A stretch of DNA of 22,190 bases from assembly GCA_937967805.1 (NCBI GenBank), contig CALBTC010000364.1, positions 1-22,190 of the forward strand, in the 5' to 3' direction. Under the pieces are notes generated by a model, which did no database searches, was not told the DNA's origin, and saw only the letters and a program-made list of their open reading frames with translations. This DNA is from an uncultured Anaerolineaceae bacterium (GTDB taxonomy: Bacteria; Chloroflexota; Anaerolineae; Promineifilales; Promineifilaceae). Shown here one piece after another: positions 1-10,982 of this stretch. Position numbers and translations under genes: made by a program. Every line of letters starts with the position of its first letter. The stretch's first letter is position 1.

Positions 1-203
1 CGCCCCTGTTGAAACGGCCGTCTCGCGGTCTGTTCCAAAGGGGCGTCGTGCGCTCTAAAATAAGTTGTTCTGCTTAGTATAGTAGTCGCGGCGCTTGATT
101 TTTATATGACTTTGGTCACGCTGACCATCGTTTTTGACTAAGAAAATGAAATTTCACTAGCACGTAACCGAACTTGGAAAGACAAAGACAAATTATGTTG
201 GAA
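1..203. other. Left-edge non-coding stretch with an inverted repeat
   Basis: No convincing gene is seen. CGCCCCT at positions 1-7 is complementary to AGGGGCG at 39-45, so the first 45 bases can form a stem with a 31-base loop that contains one ACGGCCGT palindrome (14-21). It lies downstream of the stop codon of the minus-strand zinc-ribbon gene, but no T-run on that strand makes it a clear intrinsic terminator. The rest (46-203) is AT-rich and shows nothing recognisable. Confidence 0.4.
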
Positions 204-557
204 TCATTGTGTTAAGGCACCAAGAGAGTTAAAGCGGTTGCATTTACAGGCGCCACATCTACACTTCAACCAACCGCACGTTGAACATCTTTGATGCTTG
301 TTTGATGAAAGACGTTTCCCACAGCGCCAACAACGGTTTTTGTAAACAGGTCCTGGTTGACTGGAAAAGTGCTTCTTCTGCGGTTTCTTTTCTCTGTGAG
401 CTTTCTCAAAGTTGCGCAAAATTCTTTTTTGCCGCCGTAAACTAACCTCAGACTGTTTTCCATCTTCGTACTCTATGAAAAGACGATCGCCTTGAACGTC
501 TAGAACGGTGTAGGTGCCTTTCCAGTTGCGATACTTATTGCCTTTTTTAATATTCAT
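204..557 (-). CDS. Small zinc-ribbon protein of unknown function
   Basis: A 117-residue protein with two visible parts. Residues 10-40 look like a small beta-barrel (NWKGTYTVLDVQGDRLFIEY, then a Gly-rich turn), similar in feel to KOW or SH3-like modules. Residues 76-106 carry eight cysteines: C76, C79, C91, C94, C99, C101, C104 and C106, in a CxxC ... CxxC ... CxCxxCxC arrangement expected to bind one or two zinc ions. The middle (41-68) is very Lys/Arg-rich. That combination would suit nucleic-acid binding, but this is inference. No strong Shine-Dalgarno sequence precedes the ATG at 557. The gene reads in the same direction as the membrane-protein gene to its right, with a 76-base gap. Function unknown. 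Confidence 0.6.
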   Translation of the reverse strand: MNIKKGNKYRNWKGTYTVLDVQGDRLFIEYEDGKQSEVSLRRQKRILRNFEKAHREKKPQKKHFSSQPGPVYKNRCWRCGKRLSSNKHQRCSTCGWLKCRCGACKCNRFNSLGALTQ

Positions 558-633
558 GAATGGGTGCCTGTAACTTCTTCAGCAATCAGTTGGTAATTGC
601 GGGAAAAAGTTTACAAACCTTTCGAATATTTAC

Positions 634-1779
634 TTAATTACTGTTACTGTTACCATAGGATAGAATTAAAAAGTATCTCAAAATTGAAATTAGAGCCAAG
701 AGCAAGTAAAGAACTAATATGAAGTTATTTACAATAGTTGGCTCATTAAGGTAATCAGGAATCAAGAGTTCTTGAAGACTCCACAGGCCGAGTAAAACAC
801 CAACAGAGACTTCTAAAAAACTACTGTTTTCCTTTATCCTTATTAAGGATATTATGAAAAAAAAGGCGGTTACTAAGAGTAAAGTAGTCAATAATTTGAC
901 TGGAAACGGCCGTTGCAAATTTATTCGTAAAACTAGCGCACCATTATTGTCTAATTCATCAGACTCTACCGAGTAATCCCATTTATTGGTATCTACTACC
1001 AAATTTACATGATGGCCGATGTCAGTGGATGACACAGTTGCCTGATTTTCATAAGTTAACTCTTGATCAATTAATGTGTAAATCTCTATGCTTGCTTGAT
1101 CAAAGGGGTAAAAATAACTTGACCGAGAGTATTTTAGTGGCAAATCTGTCGTTAACAAATCAGACCAACTAAAATCGCTGTAACCTCTGCGTCTAGTCCC
1201 TCCACCTGAATAACCGAAAACATGGCAATTGTTTCTTAATTTTTTAATTGCAAGAAGTGACAGACTTAATTCAGCAGAAGGAAGGTCAAACGGAGAATTG
1301 TTGGGGATAGAGTAATAGTTTCTTGAATCTGAAGGAAAGATTTGAGGTGTGTAAATTGTAAGATTATCGAAGCATACTCTACCGGGCAATCCGTCTTCTT
1401 CATACACTTTCGGAAATAGTATGCTTCCATTTAAACTTAAATTTGCATGTTCCATGCCTATGTTGTCAATTTTCAATTGGATTAGCGGCGCATACAGATT
1501 AGTATGTTGAAGGTAATGGCTATAAAGCCTCGGTCTAGTTGGCCCCAAGAGTACGTTAATTAACAAAATAAAAAAAACAACAATCAGGAAAATAGCCGAT
1601 AAGCCGAGAATTTTCCTCTTATGACTATGCCAGACACCCCAAAATAATCTGTCTATAAACAGTAAAATTGCAAGAAATATAAGAAGAGATATGACAACAA
1701 AAACAGTAAGGTTGTTGGACATTAGTGCTGAGACACTCTCTTCAGACCACGCTACCCACCGTTGAGCACGGGTCTTCAT
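634..1779 (-). CDS. Five-helix membrane protein with a large loop domain
   Basis: A 381-residue integral membrane protein. Two hydrophobic helices sit near the N-terminus (about 26-47 and 57-79). A polar domain of about 210 residues follows, and then three helices at the C-terminus (about 295-315, 325-342 and 350-372). The loop domain contains a YPFDQ motif and a single Cys-Phe-Asp stretch. The 2+domain+3 topology, and an R-x-PFPVK segment just before the third helix, recall DUF4436-type proteins, but I am not certain of that assignment. The ATG at 1779 lacks an obvious Shine-Dalgarno sequence; the first hydrophobic helix is intact from this start. The gene is AT-rich compared with the defence operon beside it. 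One ACGGCCGT palindrome lies inside it at 906-913. Confidence 0.6.
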   Translation of the reverse strand: MKTRAQRWVAWSEESVSALMSNNLTVFVVISLLIFLAILLFIDRLFWGVWHSHKRKILGLSAIFLIVVFFILLINVLLGPTRPRLYSHYLQHTNLYAPLIQLKIDNIGMEHANLSLNGSILFPKVYEEDGLPGRVCFDNLTIYTPQIFPSDSRNYYSIPNNSPFDLPSAELSLSLLAIKKLRNNCHVFGYSGGGTRRRGYSDFSWSDLLTTDLPLKYSRSSYFYPFDQASIEIYTLIDQELTYENQATVSSTDIGHHVNLVVDTNKWDYSVESDELDNNGALVLRINLQRPFPVKLLTTLLLVTAFFFIISLIRIKENSSFLEVSVGVLLGLWSLQELLIPDYLNEPTIVNNFILVLYLLLALISILRYFLILSYGNSNSN

Positions 1780-1871
1780 AATTTGCTATGGTCGGTGTCT
1801 TCACCGCGCCATTTTTGCCTCAATCATCAATATGTTTGGCCATCCGTAGACATCCACCAGGCCGTTTCCTC

Positions 1872-4434
<2,563 letters not shown>

Positions 4435-4451
<17 letters not shown>

Positions 4452-6021
4452 TATCTCCCCAATACACAGGTTTGATTTGCGACTCGATATATTCCTGTTC
4501 CTCTGCGGTAATTCCATATTTTGCGTAGAGAGCAGCGTCTGTCCAGATGTGCTCCCATTTTTGCATTGGAACCCATGTATAGGTCGCTCTAGTAGCATGT
4601 TGAGTGATTTTCCGGAGTGACACAAGGAAACGTAAGAAATTAGTGCTTAGATACGAATAAACACTAGACGCAGCGGTTTCGGAATCAACATTGAAAAACA
4701 GAAAAGTCTGGGTGCAGACAGAAGGAGGCGATGCAATAATAGGTTTGCTGAGTACATAATCCGGCACTGTTGCACCTCCGGACCCTGCGGAAGGAATCAT
4801 CACTTTCCATGTGTCGATCAACTCCGCGCTTTTTAGCACCTTGTTTCGATGGATGTATCCGACTCCTCGTTTTCCTCTTCGGACGTAGTATAGGGGGATG
4901 TCGCCAGGTTTCACGTTCTGGTGAAATCCACTAAAATTCGAAGTCCACCCAAACTCCTTATCCGCAGAAAGTATCGACTTGATTGAAGGTTCCGCTTTTG
5001 CAAGAACTTTGTGTAGAATTGATACCGCTCGGGCATCGCGGACAAATACGTCATACTCTCCTAGATCGCGAGCGATTGGGCCTACTGACTCATCGCCTCT
5101 AACGACTGTCACTTCACAGAGACCATCATGATTGGTATCTCTCAGAAAATAGCATACCCCGCCTTTTACCTCAACACCACTGAAGACGTCTTTAGCGTCT
5201 GGGTAATCTACTAATATGCGCAGAGCCCGATCATCGAGCATCGTTTTGCGGAATTGGCTTAATCCAAGCCCAGTTACCATCCAACGAGATGGGATAACCA
5301 TAACTAAATAGCGAGGCTCTAATTCCTTTGCTTGTTCGACAAACATATGATAAATGGGAACATCTCGGGTGCCTCCATCACTTGCTAATTGGTAAGGTGG
5401 GTTGCCAATGATCACATCGAACTGCATATCGCCTCCAAACAACTCGCCAACTCGAGTCTTGATATCGTTAGTGTGGATAAACGCATAAGCGTGGGTCTCT
5501 AGTTCCGCACCGCGATCGAGAGTGCTCTGGCTTGCCCCACAAAACGTACACTTGCCCTTAACCCAGGTGTGCTCCAGCCGCTTAAACCAAATATTGCCCG
5601 CCTCACTGTCAAAGCCGCCGGCAATCGAATGCTTGCCGTTGGCATGCTTAGAGCAGTAGACGCTGCGCCGCGCCAGCAGGCTGGTGAGGTGGGTGATGGC
5701 AATGCCGTACACCTGCTGCGTCAGGATGTGGTTGACCCGCTCTCTGAGGTCTGGTATCTCGTCGGCCAGCCCGTCGGTCAGGCGGCTGGTGATTTCGCGC
5801 AGGAAGATGCCCGACTTGGTCACCGGGTCGAGGAAGCGCACCGTCTTATCCGCCCAGATATTCTTGCCATCGTGGTCAGCCGCCCACGCCTCGGCCACCA
5901 TGTCCAACATGCGGTTGGCCAGCTCCGGCGGCGTGAACACCTCGTCATTAGAAAGGTTGGCAATGCACGACAGCACATCGGGGTTACGGCCGCGCAGAGC
6001 AAAAGCGGCTTGGGTGCTCAT
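4435..6021 (-). CDS. Eco57I-type N6-adenine DNA methyltransferase
   Basis: A 528-residue DNA methyltransferase of the gamma-like N6-adenine class. The N-terminal NDEVFTPPELANRMLD segment (25-40) is typical of Eco57I/N-6 DNA methylases. Motif I reads FLDPVTKSGIFL (63-74), where VTK replaces the usual ACG/GCG. The catalytic motif IV NPPY lies at 207-210, preceded by FDVIIG. A CxxC at 158-161 and C123 might form a small zinc site. The region after about 330 is the likely target-recognition part. The start at ATG 6021 overlaps the DUF4411 stop in an ATGA. Base composition changes inside the gene: the stretch from about 4450 to about 5550 is clearly more AT-rich than the 5' end, as if the recognition half had been exchanged. 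It probably modifies host DNA to protect it from the adjacent helicase-nuclease. Confidence 0.88.
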
Positions 6022-6512
6022 AGTCTATTCTCCAATACAAATCTCGCCCGCTCGGTGCGTAACATCTCATAAGGGGTCATGAAGCGCAGGTTCAGCCCGG
6101 CGCAGACGTTGGGAATCTTGATGCGCTTGGTGGAGTTGGCGGGTAGTTCGTGTGTCACTACTGTATGGTTCCCGGCAAGCGCATGGGCAATCAGGTAAAA
6201 ATCAGCCACCTGCAAAAAGGTATTAATGGCCGCTGGTTCGTACTGCTGCCCCATCGCCCAGGTACTGACCGAGCCAAACTGCGTCACTACAGTTGGGCCA
6301 GTAGCGCGAAAAAGACCGCTACCATCTTGCCGTGCCCACTCCGTCAGTTCATCTGCACCGGCGGCAATCTCGTCAAAAACCTTATCTATGCTAAACACCC
6401 GCCCGTTCGCACTGTTATCGAGCAGCCATTGCCAGAACGCGGGGCAAAAATCCAGTCCATAATGCAGATTCTTGGCCTGGATGAAGACATTGGTGTCGAG
6501 GAGGTAACTCAT
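6018..6512 (-). CDS. DUF4411 family PIN-like protein (putative toxin)
   Basis: A 164-residue protein of the DUF4411 type, related to PIN-domain nucleases. It begins with YLLDTNVFIQAKN (D6 and N8 as in PIN motif I), has an FDEIAAG acidic segment at 46-52 (E48), and a QVADFYLIAHAL segment with D104 followed by HTVVTHE. These acidic residues are the expected metal ligands of an RNase active site. It overlaps the upstream XRE/ImmA gene by 4 bases and the downstream methyltransferase by 4 bases, both ATGA. DUF4411 genes are commonly paired with XRE plus ImmA genes, which fits a toxin-antitoxin arrangement. Here the pair sits between two methyltransferase genes, so it may act as an addiction or abortive-infection module. 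RNase activity is inferred. Confidence 0.85.
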   Translation of the reverse strand: MSYLLDTNVFIQAKNLHYGLDFCPAFWQWLLDNSANGRVFSIDKVFDEIAAGADELTEWARQDGSGLFRATGPTVVTQFGSVSTWAMGQQYEPAAINTFLQVADFYLIAHALAGNHTVVTHELPANSTKRIKIPNVCAGLNLRFMTPYEMLRTERARFVLENRL

Positions 6513-7669
6513 GCGGTCACCCCCAACTCGCGAGCCGCATTGTAAAAGGTGGCGCTTTTTCGCATGCCCAACATGCGGAAGGCATCCCGGAACAACGTCT
6601 GCCCCTCCAGTGTGCTGCTGACGACGGCGCGGGCAAAACGCTTGCTGGTGCGCGCACCCAAACTGCGATAGAAATCACCGCCGCTACTGCTGCGTTCTTT
6701 CAGCGTGCGCAGTCGTTCCGCTTCGTCGCGATATTGCTGCCAAAGGGTTTCTTGGTTGATGAATCCGGCGTCGAACAAACGGCGCAAGGCGACCAGTGTG
6801 CTGACCTTGAACGCCCGCGACAAGCGCTGGATTTCTTCAGGTATCGGGTTGTCGGGCTGGTGCATTGCCTGCAGATCGGGTAGGGGCATCAACAATTCGG
6901 CCGCTACCTGATTGCACCACCGCTCCGTCTGCTGCGTGGTTACCCGGCCGGCGTGTGCGTCCGACACGCCGCTGGTGCCCAGCCACATATGAGCCAGCTC
7001 ATGCCCCAGCGTGAACATTTGTGCGGATTTGCTGTCTGCGCCGTTCAGGAAAATCAGTGGCGCCAGGTCGTCGGCCAATGCGAAACCGCGAAACTCGGCC
7101 ACATCCAGTTTGCGGTGGCTGTTGCTGCCCACGACGGAACTGACCATCACCATCACCCCGGCATCCTCGGCTTTGGCGATCATCTGGCGCAGGGCATCTG
7201 TCCACGTGGGCAACTGGCGGCGTTCCTCAATGGAAAAGTCCAGCGTGTCACGCATCTGTTGGGCGACGGTTTCGGGCGCATCCCTCGTGGTGACACTGCC
7301 GACAAAAGTAAGTGCGGGCATGCCGTGCAGTCGGGCGTAATCCCGATACCAATCCTGCCTCTGCTGGCAAAGGTAAATGGTGTCCAACAGATTGCTGCTG
7401 GGTACGGCTAGGGCTTCATCGCGCAGGGTGCGAAAGTCCGGCACTGGGAGGGCCAGTACAGGTGGTTCGGGCAGGAAGAAATAACCGATAGCGGTGTGGG
7501 TAAGCCGAGCAAATTTTTCTAGTTGCCGCAGCGTGGGTTGTGCTTCACCGCTCAGCCACAAAGGCCATTTGCGGAAGCGGGCAGTCAGATCATCGTCATG
7601 TAGATCAGCACGCTCTGCTGCCCAACGCAGAACCGCAATGGAGGCGGCAACAGTGGCTTTAGCACTCAT
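6509..7669 (-). CDS. XRE/ImmA-IrrE family metallopeptidase
   Basis: A 386-residue protein of the XRE plus ImmA/IrrE (COG2856-like) type. Residues about 1-65 look like a degenerate helix-turn-helix domain, with LRQLEKFARLTHTAIGYFFL as the boundary segment typical of this family. The zinc-peptidase motif is GHELAHMWLG, with HELAH at 223-227, and a second conserved segment ERWCNQVAAELLMP (249-262) supplies the third-ligand glutamate region. ImmA proteases cleave partner regulators, and family members often sit beside DUF4411. The start ATG at 7669 overlaps the preceding stop (ATGA), and its own stop overlaps the DUF4411 start the same way. It probably acts as the regulator, antitoxin or protease partner of the DUF4411 protein; this role is inferred. 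Confidence 0.88.
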   Translation of the reverse strand: MSAKATVAASIAVLRWAAERADLHDDDLTARFRKWPLWLSGEAQPTLRQLEKFARLTHTAIGYFFLPEPPVLALPVPDFRTLRDEALAVPSSNLLDTIYLCQQRQDWYRDYARLHGMPALTFVGSVTTRDAPETVAQQMRDTLDFSIEERRQLPTWTDALRQMIAKAEDAGVMVMVSSVVGSNSHRKLDVAEFRGFALADDLAPLIFLNGADSKSAQMFTLGHELAHMWLGTSGVSDAHAGRVTTQQTERWCNQVAAELLMPLPDLQAMHQPDNPIPEEIQRLSRAFKVSTLVALRRLFDAGFINQETLWQQYRDEAERLRTLKERSSSGGDFYRSLGARTSKRFARAVVSSTLEGQTLFRDAFRMLGMRKSATFYNAARELGVTA

Positions 7670-8325
7670 GGGGCCTCCCGCGTTGTTACGGCAGTAGCCA
7701 GTTCGGCCACGGATTGCGGAGGGTAGGTTTTCGTCGGCTTAAAGATTTCGTGTTTACCCAAGTGGGCGAAGAGCGACCCCTCCGTACTGAAGGTGGAGGC
7801 AAGGGTGAGGGTGGCGAGACTGAAGTCGCGCCGTTGAAATTTGCCCTTGCCCAGATAGCCCCACTCCGCAAAGGTGATTAGCTCGTCGGCGTGGGTGCGC
7901 ATTGTCAGCGCATCGCCGTGCACCAGGTTCTGCGCCAGCACGTAGGATGCAGCGCGATAGAGGTCGTCCGTCTCGTCAAGATTCAGGTAATCGGCAAAAA
8001 TTTCCAGCATGTTATCGCGGCACTCGTCGATGTTGTCCACCAGCAGCTCGATACCGTAAATGCACATCAGCGCCAGCAGTGCATAATGCTGGCGCTCGAA
8101 CTCTGATTTGCCGTACTTGAGCTCCACAGCGGCTAATTTGCGCCGCAAGATTTGCACCAGAAAGTTGCCGCCGCCGCACGCTGGTTCCAGAAAGCGGGAA
8201 TCAATGCGTTCCGTCTCTTCCTTCACCAGGTCAAGCATAGTCTCGACCAGCCACGCCGGGGTGAAAACCTCCCCGTGGTCAGCGACGCGTTGTTTGGACT
8301 TGATATGGTTTGTGGGGTGATCCAT
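7666..8325 (-). CDS. Short N6 DNA methyltransferase (SAM-binding half)
   Basis: A 219-residue protein, first gene of the defence operon. It has the HGEVFTPAWLVETMLDLV segment common at the start of N-6 adenine methylase domains, and a canonical SAM-binding motif I, FLEPACGGGNFLVQIL. A YGIELLVDNIDECRDNM segment matches the motif II/III area. It ends before any NPPY catalytic motif, so it is a half-domain by family standards. A GTG start at 8373 is open, but I prefer ATG 8325 because AAGGAAG precedes it and homology-like sequence begins soon after. The stop overlaps the ImmA start (ATGA). It may complete or assist the larger methyltransferase, sense SAM, or be a degenerate remnant; the sequence does not decide. 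Confidence 0.8.
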   Translation of the reverse strand: MDHPTNHIKSKQRVADHGEVFTPAWLVETMLDLVKEETERIDSRFLEPACGGGNFLVQILRRKLAAVELKYGKSEFERQHYALLALMCIYGIELLVDNIDECRDNMLEIFADYLNLDETDDLYRAASYVLAQNLVHGDALTMRTHADELITFAEWGYLGKGKFQRRDFSLATLTLASTFSTEGSLFAHLGKHEIFKPTKTYPPQSVAELATAVTTREAP

Positions 8326-8373
8326 TCTAAGTGGTGCTTCCTTATGGTTTCTGTGGGTTAATGTATATGTCAC

Positions 8374-8565
8374 GAATCTCTAAATAATAGCTGGGTTTCT
8401 GCTTCAAGGTACTGGCAATACGGCCGTCTGCCTTTGAACTCACAATGACATAATAACAAATCAAAACTTTCATGACAATACCTGCTATAATCCTCCCGTT
8501 ACGTCACGAAAGGCTATTTTTCAGTCGTTGGTTGTCGAGATTTCCTAATAATTTGAGTGAGCGTT
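8374..8565. other. Divergent intergenic region of the defence operon
   Basis: The region between the minus-strand operon and the plus-strand PD-(D/E)XK-like gene. It is AT-rich, holds an ACGGCCGT palindrome (8420-8427) and the plus-strand promoter module described separately. On the minus side a TTCGTGAC half-motif overlaps the alternative GTG start at 8373. No convincing minus-strand -35/-10 pair could be chosen by eye. Confidence 0.5.
8469..8510 (+). promoter_or_regulatory. Promoter module with inverted arms around -10
   Basis: An extended -10 box, TGCTATAAT (TATAAT at 8486-8491), is bracketed by TTCATGAC (8469-8476) and GTCACGAA (8503-8510), which are inverted complements apart from one wobble position. 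A near-identical arrangement lies at 10983-11025 ahead of the lipoprotein gene. No good -35 box is seen at normal spacing, which is usual for extended -10 promoters. The arms may be an operator. Confidence 0.6.
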
Positions 8566-9366
8566 ATGGATGAAAATGCATTAAGAAAACAAGTAAATGC
8601 TTCGGGATTTCCGTTTCAATTGAGGGTGGAACATTTAGTCAATGAATCCTCGGACTTGCATAATTGCCGTGTGGTTGCTCGGGAGCATCCTTGGGTGAAC
8701 CGCGAATCAGGGAGAGGCGGATACATTGATTTGATTCTAGAGAAACGGCCCCGAGGCGTTCCTTGGTACGTGGTTGTTGAGTGCAAGCGTACAAGGGGTG
8801 GTGGCAAGTGGATATTCTTGACTCCTGGAATGGCCCTACAACATGCGGAAGCTTTGATACTTCTTGCCCAACGTAGCGACAGACTGCTTCACTGGTTAGA
8901 AGCCCGCCTTTTTCCAGAAACATTCTTATCGTCCTTTTGCACGGTACCAGGGCAAGCAGACAAAAATACGCCTATGTTGGAAAGAATTTCTACCGAGTTG
9001 CTTGATTCGGCAGAATGCTTTGCTGAGGCACAAGTAAGTGTTGATTTTCCAGAGGTCCAGCCCGGTTTTAGCTTAAATTGGGATCGGGCAGTTTTTATAC
9101 CCGTGATAATAACGAACGCTGAACTTTTAATAAATCAATTTCAACCAGGGGATGTGGATTTAGCAGAAGGGGAAATTCCAGACGGTGTTGGGCAATTTGT
9201 TTCAGTTCCATATGTGCGATTTCAAAAGAGTATCGATACTAGATTCAGCACAACGGAAGTTCCAATAAATTTGCAACAAGCTAATCATGAAAGTCAAAGA
9301 ACTGTGTTCGTAGTCCATGCTCCTTCGTTTCCTGATTTTCTTCAAGGATTAATGTTCAATATGTAA
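8566..9366 (+). CDS. PD-(D/E)XK nuclease-like protein
   Basis: A 266-residue protein of no family I can name. Residues 53-75 show the pattern of a restriction-endonuclease-like fold: GYIDLIL (D55), a beta-strand pair, then WYVVVECKR (E72 and K74), with an upstream acidic residue in VVAREHPW (E40). This D...ExK spacing suits a PD-(D/E)XK nuclease core. The rest is a hydrophilic alpha/beta region without clear motifs. ATG 8566 is chosen over the GTG at 8557 because GAGTGAG lies about 5 bases upstream. The gene is transcribed away from the methyltransferase operon and is more AT-rich than it. It could be a separate defence nuclease or a nuclease partner of the operon; both are inference. Confidence 0.6.
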   Translation: MDENALRKQVNASGFPFQLRVEHLVNESSDLHNCRVVAREHPWVNRESGRGGYIDLILEKRPRGVPWYVVVECKRTRGGGKWIFLTPGMALQHAEALILLAQRSDRLLHWLEARLFPETFLSSFCTVPGQADKNTPMLERISTELLDSAECFAEAQVSVDFPEVQPGFSLNWDRAVFIPVIITNAELLINQFQPGDVDLAEGEIPDGVGQFVSVPYVRFQKSIDTRFSTTEVPINLQQANHESQRTVFVVHAPSFPDFLQGLMFNM

Positions 9367-9386
9367 CTCAAACGGCTAACATCGAT

Positions 9387-9450
9387 ACGGCCGTTCATCA
9401 CGAATAACAGACAATAAAAGAGCCGCCAGGAGAGTGGCAGCTCTCGGGGA
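9387..9450 (-). terminator. Minus-strand intrinsic terminator (repeat copy A)
   Basis: Read on the minus strand, AGAGCTGCCA pairs with TGGCGGCTCT and is followed by TTTTATTG. The stem has one wobble pair that is valid only in the minus-strand RNA, which fixes the direction. It ends the membrane-protein gene whose stop is at 9476. The adjacent 9387-9411 segment, with ACGGCCGT and CACGAATAACAG, is repeated at 10669. Confidence 0.75.
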
Positions 9451-9475
9451 GAAATTATTGTGCAAATGCCTACAA

Positions 9476-10453
9476 TTAGTCATCATTGTCTATTCTGTTT
9501 GCACTGGTATTAGTTATCGCTCCCCAATCAACTTCGCCTGCTTCAAAATCTACCAGGCGTTCCCCGGATTTTGGTTCAGCAAGAGCTGTACCTCCTTTAT
9601 AGGGGGTTTGGGGTTGAGTAGATGCGGCTTCTCTCCTTTGGTCAATGGATTCTGATGCTTGTACCTCGTACATTGGGGATTGGGCCGGTTTGTGATTTAG
9701 ATTTCTTCTTTCGAAGACAATTGACCAATTTCTATAATCCTTTGAATCAAAGCGGAGCATGATTATTAACCCTTTTTTGTCATCATTGTTTTTAGTTAAA
9801 TAAGACCATTCAGTTGCAAGATAGTAACCTGCTCCTACTGTTCCAAGCTCAGATAAACCAGCAACATAGAATAAATATCGATTTTTCTTTTCATCATATA
9901 CCCGCTCTATAAAACCGTAATTTTCCCTGGTTACTGGCTGTAAGCCTTCGATTATCATTGCTTTGAAATCATCCTGAAATCTTGTTTGTGATCCATATGC
10001 TTTTTCTAAAAAATGAGAGGCGGAATTATAACCAGAACTTCCTAAGGTAATTAATGTAGCGGAGCTTTCGAGTTGGCTAGTGTCAGATGGCGAAGGGATT
10101 ATCTGAACCTTGACATCGGACAAAAACAACTTGTTTAGTATCCCTTTTCTATCCCCCAACGAGGGGAACGGATAGTTGAAAAGATCGCGGAGTTCATTTG
10201 CAACCCTCACTTCTCCATATGAGAGTACCATTCCCTGATACGATCTTCGCACACCCCCAGAATCATATGCTCCGCCTGGCTTTACAGAGAGACTTGAAAT
10301 GTAAACCACAATCTTTCTGGATTTACTCACTCCAAAAAAGTGTAATAAAGGACGTCGACGAAGGAAGACATAGGCCCATCCTACTAAGGCTGAAACTCCC
10401 AAGATGAAAATATCTGCGATTACATTGATCCAAAAATCACTCCAATTCCACAT
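9476..10453 (-). CDS. Single-pass membrane protein of unknown family
   Basis: A 325-residue protein. One hydrophobic helix near the N-terminus (about 9-31) is followed by an Arg-rich stop-transfer RRRP, which places the rest in the cytoplasm. The soluble part reads as alternating strands and helices: KIVVYISSLSV, then RSYQGMVLSYGEVRVANELR, a second strand ATLITLGSSGYN, and a Gly-rich AGLSELGTVGAGYYLATEW near 210. This pattern suggests a Rossmann-like or nucleotide-binding fold, but I cannot name the family. The C-terminal 70 residues are low-complexity, polar and probably disordered. AAAGGG precedes ATG 10453. It stands alone between two convergent and divergent plus-strand neighbours and ends at the terminator at 9387-9450. 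Function unknown; a signalling or defence-effector role is only a guess. Confidence 0.65.
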   Translation of the reverse strand: MWNWSDFWINVIADIFILGVSALVGWAYVFLRRRPLLHFFGVSKSRKIVVYISSLSVKPGGAYDSGGVRRSYQGMVLSYGEVRVANELRDLFNYPFPSLGDRKGILNKLFLSDVKVQIIPSPSDTSQLESSATLITLGSSGYNSASHFLEKAYGSQTRFQDDFKAMIIEGLQPVTRENYGFIERVYDEKKNRYLFYVAGLSELGTVGAGYYLATEWSYLTKNNDDKKGLIIMLRFDSKDYRNWSIVFERRNLNHKPAQSPMYEVQASESIDQRREAASTQPQTPYKGGTALAEPKSGERLVDFEAGEVDWGAITNTSANRIDNDD

Positions 10454-10668
10454 AATTCGAACCCTTTATATTAAGGTCAACTATTAACTGGGTAACAAAA
10501 AAGCTATCTGCCTGCCACGGTCAAAAGGTCCAATGGCGACTACAATTAAAATTTTGATTACCAGCTACAACAAGTCACAGCCTTCCTCACTGTATATCTG
10601 TCTTGAACCTAAACTCGTGCAAGCATATTAGCAAATCAATACTTTCGTGACAACGTGTTTGATTGTGT

Positions 10669-10730
10669 ACGGCCGTTCGTCACGAATAACAGGCAAAAAA
10701 AAGAGCCACCAGGAGGGCGGCGGCTCTTAG
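10669..10730 (-). terminator. Minus-strand intrinsic terminator (repeat copy B)
   Basis: On the minus strand AGAGCCGCC pairs with GGTGGCTCT and is followed by eight T residues. Copy A at 9387-9450 has the same flanks with about ten differences, several of them preserving pairing. No convincing minus-strand gene lies upstream of this copy, so it terminates either an unrecognised short transcript or none. Confidence 0.65.
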
Positions 10731-10982
10731 AGCGGTAACGTCTATGGCATTGGCGAGGGGGAGCAAGCTAGGCTTGCAGACGTCCCTTACGCTGTCCGGT
10801 TGTTCCAGTCGCGTTTCTCTCGTGCCAGTTTGGGGGAGAAGTTCTTTGCCAATACCAAACCAGCCAGCGCCCAATCATTCTAACCAGCTTTTCTTTACAG
10901 TCAAACTTGCAAAAGCGATCGTGAAATGTAGCGGCCGTTACTTGGCTACGAACTCTTATCAACATGGTAATATATCTCTGCA

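Noticed and set aside
4452..4625. Longer N-terminus of the helicase from 4625
   Set aside because: These codons run in a second frame of the methyltransferase gene, read as low-complexity sequence, and have no ribosome-binding site; ATG 4451 has GGGGAGAT.
5569..6082. Plus-strand open frames opposite the methyltransferase
   Set aside because: Antisense shadows without domain, promoter or ribosome-binding site.
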